The translations under genes were made by a program, and so were the position numbers. Under the pieces are notes generated by a model that saw only the letters and a program-made list of their open reading frames with translations, did no database searches and had not been told where the DNA came from. DNA of 64,000 bases from Rickettsia typhi (GTDB lineage Bacteria > Pseudomonadota > Alphaproteobacteria > Rickettsiales > Rickettsiaceae). The stretch is from positions 23,063-87,062 of the forward strand of contig CAMCMD010000002.1 of assembly GCA_945875975.1 (NCBI GenBank), written 5' to 3'. Shown here in pieces: positions 18,989-27,186 of the stretch; the first letter of the stretch is position 1, and each line of letters begins with the position of its first letter.

Positions 18989-19933
18989 ATGGAACAATCT
19001 ATTACTAAAACTAAAATCCTAATTATTGGCTCAGGACCAGCAGGCTTAAGTGCCGCAATTTATGCAGCTAGAGCTGGATTAGAACCAATTTTGATACATG
19101 GAATGCAACCAGGTGGTCAACTGACCATTACTACTGACGTTGAAAATTATCCTGGATTTGCCCAAACAATACAAGGCCCATGGCTAATGCAAGAAATGGA
19201 GAAGCAAGCAGAAAAAGTTGGTACTAAACTTGTTTATGACTATGTTGAAAAAATTGAGCTTAATAAAAGACCATTCAAAGCTTATACAGCATCAGGAGAT
19301 ATGTATGAAACTGATAGTGTAGTAATTTGTACAGGAGCTCAAGCTAAATGGTTGGGGCTTCCATCTGAACAGGAATTCCAAGGCTATGGTGTGTCCGGGT
19401 GCGCCACATGTGATGGGTTTTTCTTCAAAGACATGGATGTTGTAGTAATAGGTGGTGGAAATACTGCTGTTGAAGAAGCCCTATTCCTTACTAATCATGC
19501 TAAAAAAGTTTATATTGTTTATCGCCGAAATCAATTCAGAGCGGAAAAAATGCTTCAAGAAAGATTATTTAAAAATGATAAGATATCAGTGATTTGGGAC
19601 AGTGCATTAGACGAAATTGTTGGTACTAATAACCCTAAATCTGTAACTGGTGTAAAAATTAAGAATATTAAATCTGGCGAAGTCTTCGATTTGCCATGCT
19701 CTGGTGTATTTATTGCAATTGGGCACAAACCGAATACAGATATTTTTAAGAACCAACTAACTATGGATGAAGAGGGTTATATAATTACAGCACCGGACTC
19801 AACTAAGACTAATATACAAGGGGTGTTTGCTGCTGGAGACGTTCAAGATAAAATTTATCGTCAAGCAGTAACTGCTGCAGGAACTGGTTGTATGGCGGCT
19901 TTAGAGGCTGATAAATTTTTAAGAGACGTATAG
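18989..19933 (+). CDS. trxB: thioredoxin-disulfide reductase
   Basis: A cytoplasmic FAD enzyme reducing thioredoxin with NADPH. The FAD loop 'IIGSGPAGLSAAIYAARAG' starts at residue 12, the redox disulfide Cys-Ala-Thr-Cys is in 'VSGCATCDGFFFKD' near residue 136, the NADPH loop 'VIGGGNTAVEEA' near 152, and 'VFAAGDVQDKIYRQAVTAAG' closes the FAD site. At 314 residues it is full length. Its stop shares a base with the GTG start of dnaB, so the two are cotranscribed. Confidence 0.97.
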   Translation: MEQSITKTKILIIGSGPAGLSAAIYAARAGLEPILIHGMQPGGQLTITTDVENYPGFAQTIQGPWLMQEMEKQAEKVGTKLVYDYVEKIELNKRPFKAYTASGDMYETDSVVICTGAQAKWLGLPSEQEFQGYGVSGCATCDGFFFKDMDVVVIGGGNTAVEEALFLTNHAKKVYIVYRRNQFRAEKMLQERLFKNDKISVIWDSALDEIVGTNNPKSVTGVKIKNIKSGEVFDLPCSGVFIAIGHKPNTDIFKNQLTMDEEGYIITAPDSTKTNIQGVFAAGDVQDKIYRQAVTAAGTGCMAALEADKFLRDV

Positions 19934-21384
19934 TGGAAAATATAAGTCAAACACTACTAGAACATGATTTGTTAAGAAAACTACCTGCCAACGTGCATGC
20001 AGAGCAGATGTTGCTTGGAGCTGTTCTTATTAACAGCGATTTAATTGAGCAAATTAATGAGTTCTTGAAAGCAGATCATTTTTATGAAAAACTTCATCAA
20101 AAAATCTATCATGCTATAGAAATATTAGTTGAAAAAGGTTTAAGCGCCACTCCTGTTACTATCAAATCTATGCTTGAGAAAGATCCTTTATACCAAGAAC
20201 TAAACGGTAATGAGTATATTATTAGATTAACAACAATCGCTATGGTTGTAATTAACCCTTATGATTACGGCAAAATAATCTACGACTCGGCAATTAAGAG
20301 AAATTTGATTACTATCGGTGAAGAAATTGTTAATGATGCATATAATTCCACTCTAGCACAAGAAGCTCCAGAACAATTGGAAATTGCAGAAAATAAGCTT
20401 TATCTTCTTGCTAGTGAAGGCATGAAAGAAAAAGGCTTTATTGCAATGAGAGAGTCAGTTGCTGAGTCACTTAGTAGCATAAACAGAGCTATGAAGAATA
20501 CTGACCATATTACAGGCATCTCGACAGGTTATCTTGACTTAGACAATAAGCTTTCTGGTTTTCAAAATTCTGATCTAATTATAGTTGCTGGTCGTCCATC
20601 GATGGGTAAAACAGCCTTTGCTATTAATTTTGCTTTCAATGCTTGTAAAGCTTTGCAACGAAAGACTAACGAAGGAGAGAAGCCTCCCGCAGTAGGCTTT
20701 TTTTCTTTAGAAATGTCTTCAGAACAGCTAGCAAGTCGTTTGCTTTCTATGATGGCCAGGGTTGATTCAACAAATCTACGTAATGGCAAGGTAAATGAAG
20801 AGCATTACAACGATCTGCGCAAGGCAGCTGCTGAATTATCAGAGATGCCATTTTTTATAGATGATACCCCTGCTCTATCTATTTCAGCTGTTAGGTCTAG
20901 AGCAAGAAAACTTAAGAGAAAACATAATTTAGGTATTATTTTTGTTGATTATTTACAATTACTTACTGGGTCTAGTAAATCAGAGAACAGAGTGTTAGAA
21001 ATCTCTCAAATTACTCAAGGTCTTAAAGCCATTGCTAAAGAATTGAATATCCCTGTTATTGCTCTATCTCAGCTTTCAAGAGCAGTAGAACAAAGAGAAG
21101 ATAAAAGACCCCTACTTTCAGATTTGCGGGAATCTGGTTCAATTGAGCAAGATGCTGATCTAGTTATGTTCTTGTACAGAGAAGAATATTACTTACGCAG
21201 AAAAGAACCAGCCCCTGGTGATCCAAAATATTCTGAATGGCAAGCCGCTCTTGATAGAGCTCATAATATAGCAGAAATATTGATTGCAAAACACAGGAAT
21301 GGGTCAGTTGGCAATGTTCAGCTATATTATGTTGATAAATTCTCCAGTGTTGGTAATCTAGACAGATCGCATAAACAAAATTAA
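19933..21384 (+). CDS. dnaB: replicative DNA helicase
   Basis: The hexameric helicase of the replication fork. N-terminal DnaB domain begins 'NVHAEQMLLGAVLINSDLIE'. The RecA-like C-terminal domain has Walker A 'AGRPSMGKTAFAINFA' near residue 220, 'GFFSLEMSSEQLASRLLSM', Walker B 'GIIFVDYLQLL' near 335 and the 'LSQLSRAVEQREDKRPLLSD' segment. At 483 residues it is standard and no intein is present. It starts at GTG overlapping the trxB stop by one base. Confidence 0.97.
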   Translation: MENISQTLLEHDLLRKLPANVHAEQMLLGAVLINSDLIEQINEFLKADHFYEKLHQKIYHAIEILVEKGLSATPVTIKSMLEKDPLYQELNGNEYIIRLTTIAMVVINPYDYGKIIYDSAIKRNLITIGEEIVNDAYNSTLAQEAPEQLEIAENKLYLLASEGMKEKGFIAMRESVAESLSSINRAMKNTDHITGISTGYLDLDNKLSGFQNSDLIIVAGRPSMGKTAFAINFAFNACKALQRKTNEGEKPPAVGFFSLEMSSEQLASRLLSMMARVDSTNLRNGKVNEEHYNDLRKAAAELSEMPFFIDDTPALSISAVRSRARKLKRKHNLGIIFVDYLQLLTGSSKSENRVLEISQITQGLKAIAKELNIPVIALSQLSRAVEQREDKRPLLSDLRESGSIEQDADLVMFLYREEYYLRRKEPAPGDPKYSEWQAALDRAHNIAEILIAKHRNGSVGNVQLYYVDKFSSVGNLDRSHKQN

Positions 21385-21401
21385 ATAATCTGGATAATAT
21401 T

Positions 21402-22481
21402 ATGATACCAATAATTTTCGGTATTAGCGGCACAAAGTTGACCCAAGAAGAACTAGATTTATTTAGGGTACATCAAGTTGCTGGATTTATTCTATTTTCT
21501 CGCAATGTTGAGTCAAAAGGTCAAGTTATTGAACTAACCAATATGCTTAAAGGATTGTATTCTGAGAGAGAAGTGCCTATATTTGTTGATCAAGAAGGCG
21601 GTAGAGTTGCTAGAATCAAGCCTCCGATCGCTGCTAGGTTATACCCTTCAGCTGAGCATTTTTCCAACATTTATAATGACGACAGATTAAGAGCAAAACT
21701 TGAGTTAAAAGCTAACTACATTCAACTGATGTCTGAGTTAAAAGAGCTTGGCATAGATTCACCATGCGCTCCCGTTTGCGATTTATCTTTTGAAGGAGCG
21801 AGTGATGTCATAGGAGATAGAAGCTTTGGCCGTACTCCGGAAAAAGTAATTGATTTATGTAAGTCCGTTATAGCTGGTATACAGCGTTGTGGTGGTTTGC
21901 CATTTATCAAGCATATTCCTGGGCATGGGCGGTCTATCGTTGATAGTCACTTTGATTTACCAATTATAACTGCTACCCTTGAAGAGCTGGAAGCAACTGA
22001 TTTTAAGGTTTTTAAAGAATTAGCTTTGGAAAAAGTATGGGCAATGACCGCCCATATTGTATATACATCAATTGACCCAGATCTGCCGGCTACGACATCG
22101 AAACGAGTTATAGACTATATTAGAAATAACATAGGTTTCAAAGGCAACTTAGTATCCGATGATTTAGGTATGTATGCTCTGCATGGTGACGTAGGGAAAA
22201 AACGCTCTACGCTTAAAAAAGCAATAGCACTTGCGGAAGGTAATTTAGAGTGGAGGAAAGATTATTCCGAATCTTTAAAGAACCTATTCGACATAGAAAC
22301 TGCTCAAGCTACTAATTTGGCAATAATCGAGCTATGTAAGAAGAAATTAGCTGAATCTAAGGTTGAATTTCTTGCAAGCCTTGCTAAAATAACTAGAATG
22401 AGCCTTGATGCTGGATGTGATTTGGCTCTTCATTGCAGCGGCGACATAGATGAAATGCGCACCATTTGTAATATAAAATAG
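21402..22481 (+). CDS. nagZ: beta-N-acetylhexosaminidase (GH3)
   Basis: Cleaves N-acetylglucosamine from anhydro-muropeptides in cytoplasmic peptidoglycan recycling. The GH3 signatures are complete: 'PIFVDQEGGRVARI' near residue 63, 'FIKHIPGHGRSIVDSHFDLP' near 168 with the catalytic His loop, and the nucleophile Asp in 'LVSDDLGMYAL' near 255. The length of 359 residues is normal for NagZ. It follows dnaB by 17 bp and precedes sodB by 9 bp on the same strand. Its presence, with dapA and uppS elsewhere in the window, argues for peptidoglycan metabolism. Confidence 0.95.
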   Translation: MIPIIFGISGTKLTQEELDLFRVHQVAGFILFSRNVESKGQVIELTNMLKGLYSEREVPIFVDQEGGRVARIKPPIAARLYPSAEHFSNIYNDDRLRAKLELKANYIQLMSELKELGIDSPCAPVCDLSFEGASDVIGDRSFGRTPEKVIDLCKSVIAGIQRCGGLPFIKHIPGHGRSIVDSHFDLPIITATLEELEATDFKVFKELALEKVWAMTAHIVYTSIDPDLPATTSKRVIDYIRNNIGFKGNLVSDDLGMYALHGDVGKKRSTLKKAIALAEGNLEWRKDYSESLKNLFDIETAQATNLAIIELCKKKLAESKVEFLASLAKITRMSLDAGCDLALHCSGDIDEMRTICNIK

Positions 22482-22490
22482 GAAATTAAC

Positions 22491-23132
22491 ATGACATATT
22501 GTGACTATTCTAACCAAGAGAACTATCCTTTTGAATTACCTGAATTACCATACGAAAGAGATGCATTTACTCCTAATTTCTCTTCGGAAACATTTGATTA
22601 CCATCATGGCAAACATCATAATGCTTATGTAACTAATTTGAATAACCTCCTAAAAGATAATAAAGAATTTACTGAAATGGATCTTGAGCAAATAATTACC
22701 AAATCTTGCAATTCGAATGCGGCAATTTTTAATAATGCATCTCAAATCTGGAACCATACATTTTTTTGGCATTCAATTAAGCCCAATGGTGGTGGCAAGC
22801 CTCATGGAAATGTTGCCGAGCTTATTAACACCAATTTTGGTTCTTATGACAACTTCGTTACTGAATTCAAACAAGCTGCAGTATCTCAGTTTGGTAGTGG
22901 GTGGGCATGGTTGGTACATAACCCAAAAAATAAGAAGCTTCAAATCATTAAAACAGCAAATGCAGAAACTCCATTAACCCAAGGGTTAGATCCGTTGATT
23001 GCTTGCGATGTTTGGGAGCATGCTTACTATATCGATTACAGAAATAAACGCCCAGATTATGTATCTATTTTTATAGAAAAAATGATAAATTGGGATTTTG
23101 CAGAGATGCACTTAAATCGAGCAAGACAGTAG
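22491..23132 (+). CDS. sodB: superoxide dismutase, Fe type
   Basis: Detoxifies superoxide. Metal ligands are His38 ('[11 protein letters not shown]'), the His in 'NHTFFWHSI', and Asp/His in '[20 protein letters not shown]'. The outer-sphere Gln in '[11 protein letters not shown]' is where Fe-type enzymes carry it. The 213-residue protein has a slightly extended, polar N-terminus compared with E. coli SodB. AGGAA lies about 8 nt upstream of the ATG. Cytoplasmic; no signal peptide. Confidence 0.95.
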   Translation: MTYCDYSNQENYPFELPELPYERDAFTPNFSSETFDYHHGKHHNAYVTNLNNLLKDNKEFTEMDLEQIITKSCNSNAAIFNNASQIWNHTFFWHSIKPNGGGKPHGNVAELINTNFGSYDNFVTEFKQAAVSQFGSGWAWLVHNPKNKKLQIIKTANAETPLTQGLDPLIACDVWEHAYYIDYRNKRPDYVSIFIEKMINWDFAEMHLNRARQ

Positions 23133-23320
23133 GATATATTGAGTTTAAATTAAAAGCTATTTCCTGGATTCTAGGCAACAAATTAGGTATTAATGCCACA
23201 AGACATGCTTAATTGTCATTTTAGCTGAGACAAAAATTCAGAGCAAAATGGTACAAAAACAAGTTTTTCCTAAGTAATAATAACAAGGTAAAAGCGATAA
23301 TAACAATTAAGGCTACATAA

Positions 23321-23854
23321 ATGGAAAGTTACTCTACCCTATTTCTACAATTGCAGAAATTTATGCCTAAGTTCATTTCAGGCATTTTTGCTATTATTCC
23401 TTTTTTAATACTATGGCTGATCATCAAGCCTGTATTTAGTAAAATTATTGCTAAGTCAGAAGTTTCATCCAAAAATTCGTCCATAGTTTATTTAGGCAAA
23501 TCGATTAGCATAGCAATTTGGATTACTGCTCTATTAACTGTCCTTGGTACTTGGGGAGTTGATATCAGCGCTTTAGTTGCAGGGCTAGGTTTGACAGGAT
23601 TTGCCATTGGTTATGCTTTAAAAGATGTCTTAGTAAACGTTGTGGCAGGAATAATGATAATATTTTATAAAACAGTAGAAATTAATACACATGTAGCCCT
23701 TCTAGATGTTGAAGGAGTAGTTATAGATGTAGATCTTCGGTACACTACAATTCAGGGTGCTAAAGCAAAACATCTAATTCCCAACTCTCGGCTATTGTCA
23801 GAGACAATTACAATATTTAATAAAAAAATTACTCATAATAAAAAAACAAAGTAA
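23321..23854 (+). CDS. small mechanosensitive channel, MscS family
   Basis: A 177-residue inner-membrane channel with three hydrophobic helices. The pore helix TM3 region is 'ALVAGLGLTGFAIGYALKDV' with regularly spaced Gly/Ala, followed by 'LVNVVAGIMIIFYKTVEI' and the beta-domain start 'VEGVVIDVDLRYTTIQ' and 'HLIPNSRLL'. The large C-terminal vestibule of E. coli MscS is missing, and the protein ends in a lysine-rich tail. Short versions like this occur in Rickettsiales. It likely relieves osmotic shock. It stands alone, convergent with mlaD. Confidence 0.88.
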   Translation: MESYSTLFLQLQKFMPKFISGIFAIIPFLILWLIIKPVFSKIIAKSEVSSKNSSIVYLGKSISIAIWITALLTVLGTWGVDISALVAGLGLTGFAIGYALKDVLVNVVAGIMIIFYKTVEINTHVALLDVEGVVIDVDLRYTTIQGAKAKHLIPNSRLLSETITIFNKKITHNKKTK

Positions 23855-23903
23855 AAACACCTATCCTACTGAATATAATCTTATGCATTAAACCAAGATC
23901 AGT

Positions 23904-24353
23904 TTATTTACTAGTAATTGAGTACATTAATTTTCCAATTAGGTCTTCAATATTTAGAGATGATTGAGTAAATTTTATCTTACCACCATGGACAAAATTA
24001 TCATTAGATGCACCAGGGGTGATCCGAATATATTTTCCACCTAAAAGGCCGTTACTTGAAACCATTGCGCTAGAATCATTAGGGATATTTATCCCATCAT
24101 TCACTTTTAGATTCAAGATTGCATAATAGGTATCGTCTTCAAGAGTAAAACTATCCACAAATCCAATCTTAATGCCAGCAAGTTTTACATCTGCTCCCTT
24201 AGCAATTCCGTCGATGTTTTGGAAATTAGCCGTTAATAAATATCCTCCATTTGTCTTTGAGAAATTGCTTGTATTGTAAGCAAATGCAAAAAAACTGAAC
24301 GCTACAATCAGTACAAAAAAACCTACCAATGTTTCAATAATTCCTTGTTTCAT
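23904..24353 (-). CDS. mlaD: MCE-domain protein, MlaD of the lipid-asymmetry transporter
   Basis: A 149-residue protein with one N-terminal membrane helix (residues ~7-26) and one MCE domain ('SKTNGGYLLTANFQNIDG', 'GADVKLAGIKIGFVDSFTLE', 'SNGLLGGKYIRITPG'). This is the periplasmic substrate-binding ring of the Mla phospholipid ABC transporter. The mlaE and mlaF genes are not in the window. It ends a minus-strand run from the tmRNA: ssrA-sspB-rnhA-NDUFA12-mlaD. Confidence 0.93.
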   Translation of the reverse strand: MKQGIIETLVGFFVLIVAFSFFAFAYNTSNFSKTNGGYLLTANFQNIDGIAKGADVKLAGIKIGFVDSFTLEDDTYYAILNLKVNDGINIPNDSSAMVSSNGLLGGKYIRITPGASNDNFVHGGKIKFTQSSLNIEDLIGKLMYSITSK

Positions 24354-24375
24354 TTTTTTATACCTTAACTATTAA

Positions 24376-24714
24376 TTATTCTGGTTTCCAACTGGAATAA
24401 GTCTTTATCTTCGTATATTTCGACTTAGCTGGGTCATAAGCATATTTAGTTCCAGTTACATTTGGCAAATGTTCTTTTTGCCAAATGTATTCTGTAGGCT
24501 GATTTTTATCTGGTATAGCATCACTTAAGTAATGCAACCAAGAATGCCACATCGGTGGCACTTTTGATCCGTCATCAATGCCATTATATACTATATATCT
24601 TTTATAAATATTTAAGTAGTTTTTACTCTTGCCAACATAATAAAAATTACCAAATTGGTCTACGCCGACCTTTTTACAGAATAATTTAATCCACAATTTA
24701 TTAATTTGAAACAT
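24376..24714 (-). CDS. NADH dehydrogenase subunit NDUFA12 (B17.2)
   Basis: A complex I accessory subunit shared by mitochondria and alphaproteobacteria. The 112-residue protein has the family core 'VGVDQFGNFYYVGKS', 'YKRYIVYNGIDDGSKVPPMW', 'HSWLHYLSD' and the end 'TYSSWKPE'. I chose the ATG at 24714, giving the usual length; this start overlaps the rnhA stop by 14 nt. A longer frame from 24750 would overlap rnhA by 50 nt. Its neighbour mlaD is a common partner in alphaproteobacterial genomes. Confidence 0.92.
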   Translation of the reverse strand: MFQINKLWIKLFCKKVGVDQFGNFYYVGKSKNYLNIYKRYIVYNGIDDGSKVPPMWHSWLHYLSDAIPDKNQPTEYIWQKEHLPNVTGTKYAYDPAKSKYTKIKTYSSWKPE

Positions 24715-25174
24715 CTGTAAGCATTCTCTTTGCAGTTTCTTTGCCAACAACGGCTAGTCTATCAGCGATATTATTCCCCTCATTATTAGCATGCCCCTTT
24801 ACCCAACACCAAATGATATCGTGTTTTTTCATTTCATGCTGTAAATTTTGCCATAAATCAAGATTTGTCACTGGTTTATTGTCACTTTTTCGCCAATTAT
24901 TCTTCTGCCAATTTTGCATCCATTCAGTGGCGCCCTTTTGAAGATATATACTGTCGGTATAAAGTTTTACTCTACATGGTTTTTTCAAATGTTGTAGAGC
25001 GTAAATCGCCGCGGCGAGTTCCATTTGATTATTTGTAGTTGCAAGTTGGTACCCAAAAATTTCTTTTCTTTTATCATTAAAGATTAATAAAGCTCCCCAA
25101 CCGCCTGGTCCAGGATTAGTGGCACAAGCTCCGTCGGTATAAATTTCAACAAAAGGCATGGTGTCAGCAGACAT
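24701..25174 (-). CDS. rnhA: ribonuclease HI
   Basis: Degrades the RNA of RNA-DNA hybrids. All four metal-binding acids are visible: Asp in 'IYTDGACATNPGPGGWG', Glu in 'TTNNQMELAAAIYAL', Asp in 'LYTDSIYLQKGATEWM' and Asp in 'NNIADRLAVVGKE', plus the flexible His loop 'WVKGHANNEGN'. At 157 residues it is standard. ATG 25174 is used; ATG 25159, five codons later, is equally plausible. The stop overlaps the NDUFA12 gene. Confidence 0.96.
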   Translation of the reverse strand: MSADTMPFVEIYTDGACATNPGPGGWGALLIFNDKRKEIFGYQLATTNNQMELAAAIYALQHLKKPCRVKLYTDSIYLQKGATEWMQNWQKNNWRKSDNKPVTNLDLWQNLQHEMKKHDIIWCWVKGHANNEGNNIADRLAVVGKETAKRMLTDVSN

Positions 25175-25186
25175 ATATAAACTGTC

Positions 25187-25705
25187 CTATTTGCTTTTTT
25201 TTCGAAACTTATCAATCGCAATAACTTCACCAGCTTTTTGTAACTTATCTTTTGGAAGGGCTTTTGTTTTTGTAGCTAATTTAGGCTGCATGCGCTTAAT
25301 TTCCTTGTCATTATCTAAATCGGTAGCAAATGTTTCCGATTCCCAATCAACATTTTCTTTACCTCTATTGAATTGCAAACTAAAATTCGTGATCGGGTCA
25401 ATGAAGCTTGTGAGAACGGAAAAAGGAACTACAATGGTTTCTGGAACCCCTCCAAATGCAATATTAACGGAGAATCTATCCTCTAAAACTCTTAAGTCTT
25501 TAAATTGATATTGCAGCACTATGGTAATTTCTTTAGGGTATTTATTCCTCATATTTCGAGATAATACGACCTCAGAATCATCAGTTTTAAAGGAAATATA
25601 AAAGCTCTGCTCACCAATTAATCCCGTTTCACAGGTGCTGATGAGCACTTTCCTAACGATGCTAAGCATTGCTTCGTCTATTAATAATTGATAGTCAATC
25701 GACAT
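25187..25705 (-). CDS. sspB: ClpXP adaptor SspB (alphaproteobacterial type)
   Basis: SspB tethers tmRNA-tagged proteins to the ClpXP protease. The 172-residue protein has the alpha-type fold: 'FYISFKTDDSEVVLSRNMRN' near residue 37, 'EITIVLQYQFKDLRVLEDRF' near 58 and 'IAFGGVPETIVVPFSVLTSF' near 80. A disordered charged linker follows, ending in a basic tail 'VIAIDKFRKKSK' that would be the ClpX-binding module. It starts just after the 3' end of the tmRNA gene on the same strand, a tight gene-plus-substrate arrangement, and is followed by rnhA after 12 bp. Confidence 0.93.
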   Translation of the reverse strand: MSIDYQLLIDEAMLSIVRKVLISTCETGLIGEQSFYISFKTDDSEVVLSRNMRNKYPKEITIVLQYQFKDLRVLEDRFSVNIAFGGVPETIVVPFSVLTSFIDPITNFSLQFNRGKENVDWESETFATDLDNDKEIKRMQPKLATKTKALPKDKLQKAGEVIAIDKFRKKSK

Positions 25706-25721
25706 ATAATCTTTATATAAA

Positions 25722-25990
25722 ATAGTGGGACTTTTCTGTTGCCAGGTAAGTCCCGAACCCCGTGGCTAGCTACGTTTAAGCAGCAGCCGCAAGACGATTG
25801 TTATCGTTTGCATTTACTTTTTTTGATCCATTCTACAGCAGTATCATACTGGGTAAAAATTATTTCTTTATTAAGCACGTCGATCCTACTTCGCTCCCAA
25901 AAATACTAACTCTAGAAGGAGTCTACACAATGGTGGAAGCGCCGGGTACCGCCCCCGGGTCCGCAACCCCTATTCCAAACAACGTTTATC
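25722..25990 (-). ncRNA. ssrA: transfer-messenger RNA, permuted two-piece form
   Basis: Reading the minus strand, the acceptor piece comes first: a T-arm (CCGGG-7 nt-CCCGG, 25942-25958) and 3' end CGCTTCC-ACCA at 25931-25941. An intervening loop follows, then the coding piece, starting GGGAGCG (25898-25892), whose seven bases pair with the acceptor CGCTTCC. This circularly permuted order is the alphaproteobacterial two-piece tmRNA. The tag reading frame runs 25811-25776: Ala-Asn-Asp-Asn-Asn-Arg-Leu-Ala-Ala-Ala-Ala-stop, ending in the hydrophobic Ala-rich degron. A GGGACTT/AAGTCCC hairpin (25727-25754) closes the coding piece. Ends are approximate. The gene precedes sspB directly. Confidence 0.93.
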
Positions 25991-26016
25991 ACCATAGTTA
26001 CCTAAGTAACAACTCT

Positions 26017-26046
26017 ATTATAAACCATGTTCACTAGCATTGTAAA
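26017..26046 (-). promoter_or_regulatory. ssrA promoter
   Basis: On the minus strand TTTACA (26046-26041) and a perfect TATAAT (26022-26017) are separated by 18 bp. Transcription would begin near 26010, 20 bp before the mature acceptor piece, and pass a small palindrome (25997-26010). Confidence 0.75.
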
Positions 26047-26099
26047 TAGATGATGGTTTAATTATGCTATTTTCTTATATACGCTATTTTCAATATACA

Positions 26100-26120
26100 A
26101 TCCTGAATTTGATTCAGGAT
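26100..26120. repeat. short perfect palindrome
   Basis: ATCCTGAAT-TTG-ATTCAGGAT, 9-bp arms with a 3-nt loop. The sequence resembles the palindromic core repeated in Rickettsiales intergenic regions and is related to the element at 26880-26903. Confidence 0.7.
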
Positions 26121-26155
26121 CTCATGCAAATAATTCTATAAACACTAGTTTTGAA

Positions 26156-26184
26156 TGGACAAACATATTTTTTTTGATTATAAA
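26156..26184 (+). promoter_or_regulatory. tRNA-Phe promoter
   Basis: TGGACA (26156-26161) and TATAAA (26179-26184) with the ideal 17-bp spacing; a start near 26191 would put the tRNA 5' end 8 nt into the transcript. Confidence 0.7.
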
Positions 26185-26198
26185 TTGCACTCATATCT

Positions 26199-26274
26199 GG
26201 CCAAGTAGCTCAGTCGGTAGAGCAAAGGACTGAAAATCCTTGTGTCGGCGGTTCGATCCCGTCCTTGGCCACCA
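26199..26274 (+). tRNA. tRNA-Phe (anticodon GAA)
   Basis: A 76-nt cloverleaf. The 7-bp acceptor stem GGCCAAG/CTTGGCC, D-arm with AGTCGGTA loop, anticodon stem AAGGA/TCCTT with loop CTGAAAA (GAA at 26232-26234), and T-arm with TTCGATC are all perfect. The terminal CCA is encoded at 26272-26274. It has its own promoter and lies between the divergent ssrA and convergent mpg. Confidence 0.98.
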
Positions 26275-26343
26275 TAATTCTTAATTTTTCTTAACTATTA
26301 TTTTTTCTAGTGAATAAAAATGCTTAATGCCTGTAGCAATTAT

Positions 26344-26856
26344 TTAGCTACTTAAAAAGCGCCATTGCTTATCTATTGCTTTTTTTATACCTATTCGGGA
26401 AGTACTACTATACGTTACAGAATTTATACCCTCAGTAAAGTAAAAATTACTGTCAGTTACAAGATTAATTCCATTGTGCTCTTTCGTTATTCCTAAATAT
26501 TTACATATTTTCCCGGGCCCATCCAAATGAATATCGGGCAATTTTAAACCACGTATAAGTACAGCACTTGGAGAATTTTCTTCTTCAGTAACGATGTTTA
26601 AACAATAATACATACCGTAAATCAAATAAATATAGCTATACCCAGAAGGGCCAAACATTATTGAGGATCTAGGGGTAAAACTAAAGGCATGAGAGGCTTC
26701 ATCATCCGTTCCCCTATATGCTTCTGTTTCTGTTATAATTCCTTTTATTTTTCCAAAAACCAGAGTTTTGCCTAAAAGATTTTTAGCAACTTCCACCGCA
26801 TGTTTATTATAAAAGCTATTATTTAATTTTAACATTGTAATAATTGATTCTGCCAA
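26344..26856 (-). CDS. mpg: 3-methyladenine DNA glycosylase (AAG/MPG family)
   Basis: Base-excision repair enzyme removing alkylated and deaminated purines. The family motifs are 'LLGKTLVFGKIKGIITETEA' with the catalytic Glu, 'YRGTDDEASHAFSF' and 'TPRSSIMFGPSGYSYIYLIY' with the intercalating Tyr. The 170 residues are slightly short of typical AAG proteins (about 190-200), because the C-terminal end stops after 'SRIGIKKAIDKQWRF'. The catalytic part is complete. Confidence 0.93.
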   Translation of the reverse strand: MAESIITMLKLNNSFYNKHAVEVAKNLLGKTLVFGKIKGIITETEAYRGTDDEASHAFSFTPRSSIMFGPSGYSYIYLIYGMYYCLNIVTEEENSPSAVLIRGLKLPDIHLDGPGKICKYLGITKEHNGINLVTDSNFYFTEGINSVTYSSTSRIGIKKAIDKQWRFLSS

Positions 26857-26879
26857 TTTTAAGAAAAGACAAAAATAGA

Positions 26880-26903
26880 TACCGAATCAAGTTCGGAATG
26901 ACT
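26880..26903. repeat. short palindromic element
   Basis: CCGAA-(5 nt)-TTCGG followed by AATGAC, a motif resembling the ends of Rickettsiales dispersed palindromic repeats. It sits between mpg and the HU/IHF gene. Confidence 0.55.
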
Positions 26904-26904
26904 C

Positions 26905-27156
26905 TTATTTATTCAAGTCTTCTTGAACATTTTTAGACATACGATAATAGATTGTATTATATTCTTCCTCCCTACCGGCATGTTTTCTTTTTCTTACTGA
27001 AAGGCTACCAAAACCTCTTACCTCTACTCTATTACCCACTGCAAGCTCGTCCTTAATATAATTTAATATACAATTAACTGCAAAATTAGCATCCAACTCA
27101 CCAAGATAACTAAGCTTTTTCGTAATATTTTGTTCTAAGTCTTTTTTTGTTGCCAT
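26905..27156 (-). CDS. HU/IHF-family DNA-bending protein
   Basis: An 83-residue nucleoid protein. The helical dimerisation domain is residues 1-45. The beta-arm begins 'NRVEVRGFGSLSVRKRKHAG', matching the family signature. The tip lacks the usual Pro of 'NP' ('REEEYNTIY'), so DNA kinking may be different from E. coli IHF. It precedes smpB-dapA-ilvE in the opposite direction of transcription order: on the minus strand it is last, after smpB by 30 bp, and could be part of that operon. Confidence 0.88.
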   Translation of the reverse strand: MATKKDLEQNITKKLSYLGELDANFAVNCILNYIKDELAVGNRVEVRGFGSLSVRKRKHAGREEEYNTIYYRMSKNVQEDLNK

Positions 27157-27186
27157 TATAATAAATTACAGCCCTTACTAAAATGT

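Noticed and set aside
25158..25508. Plus-strand frame of 116 codons opposite sspB and rnhA
   Set aside because: It is antisense to two well-supported genes and its product has no recognisable domain.
25798..26037. Plus-strand frame of 79 codons over the tmRNA gene
   Set aside because: The sequence is explained by the permuted tmRNA on the other strand.
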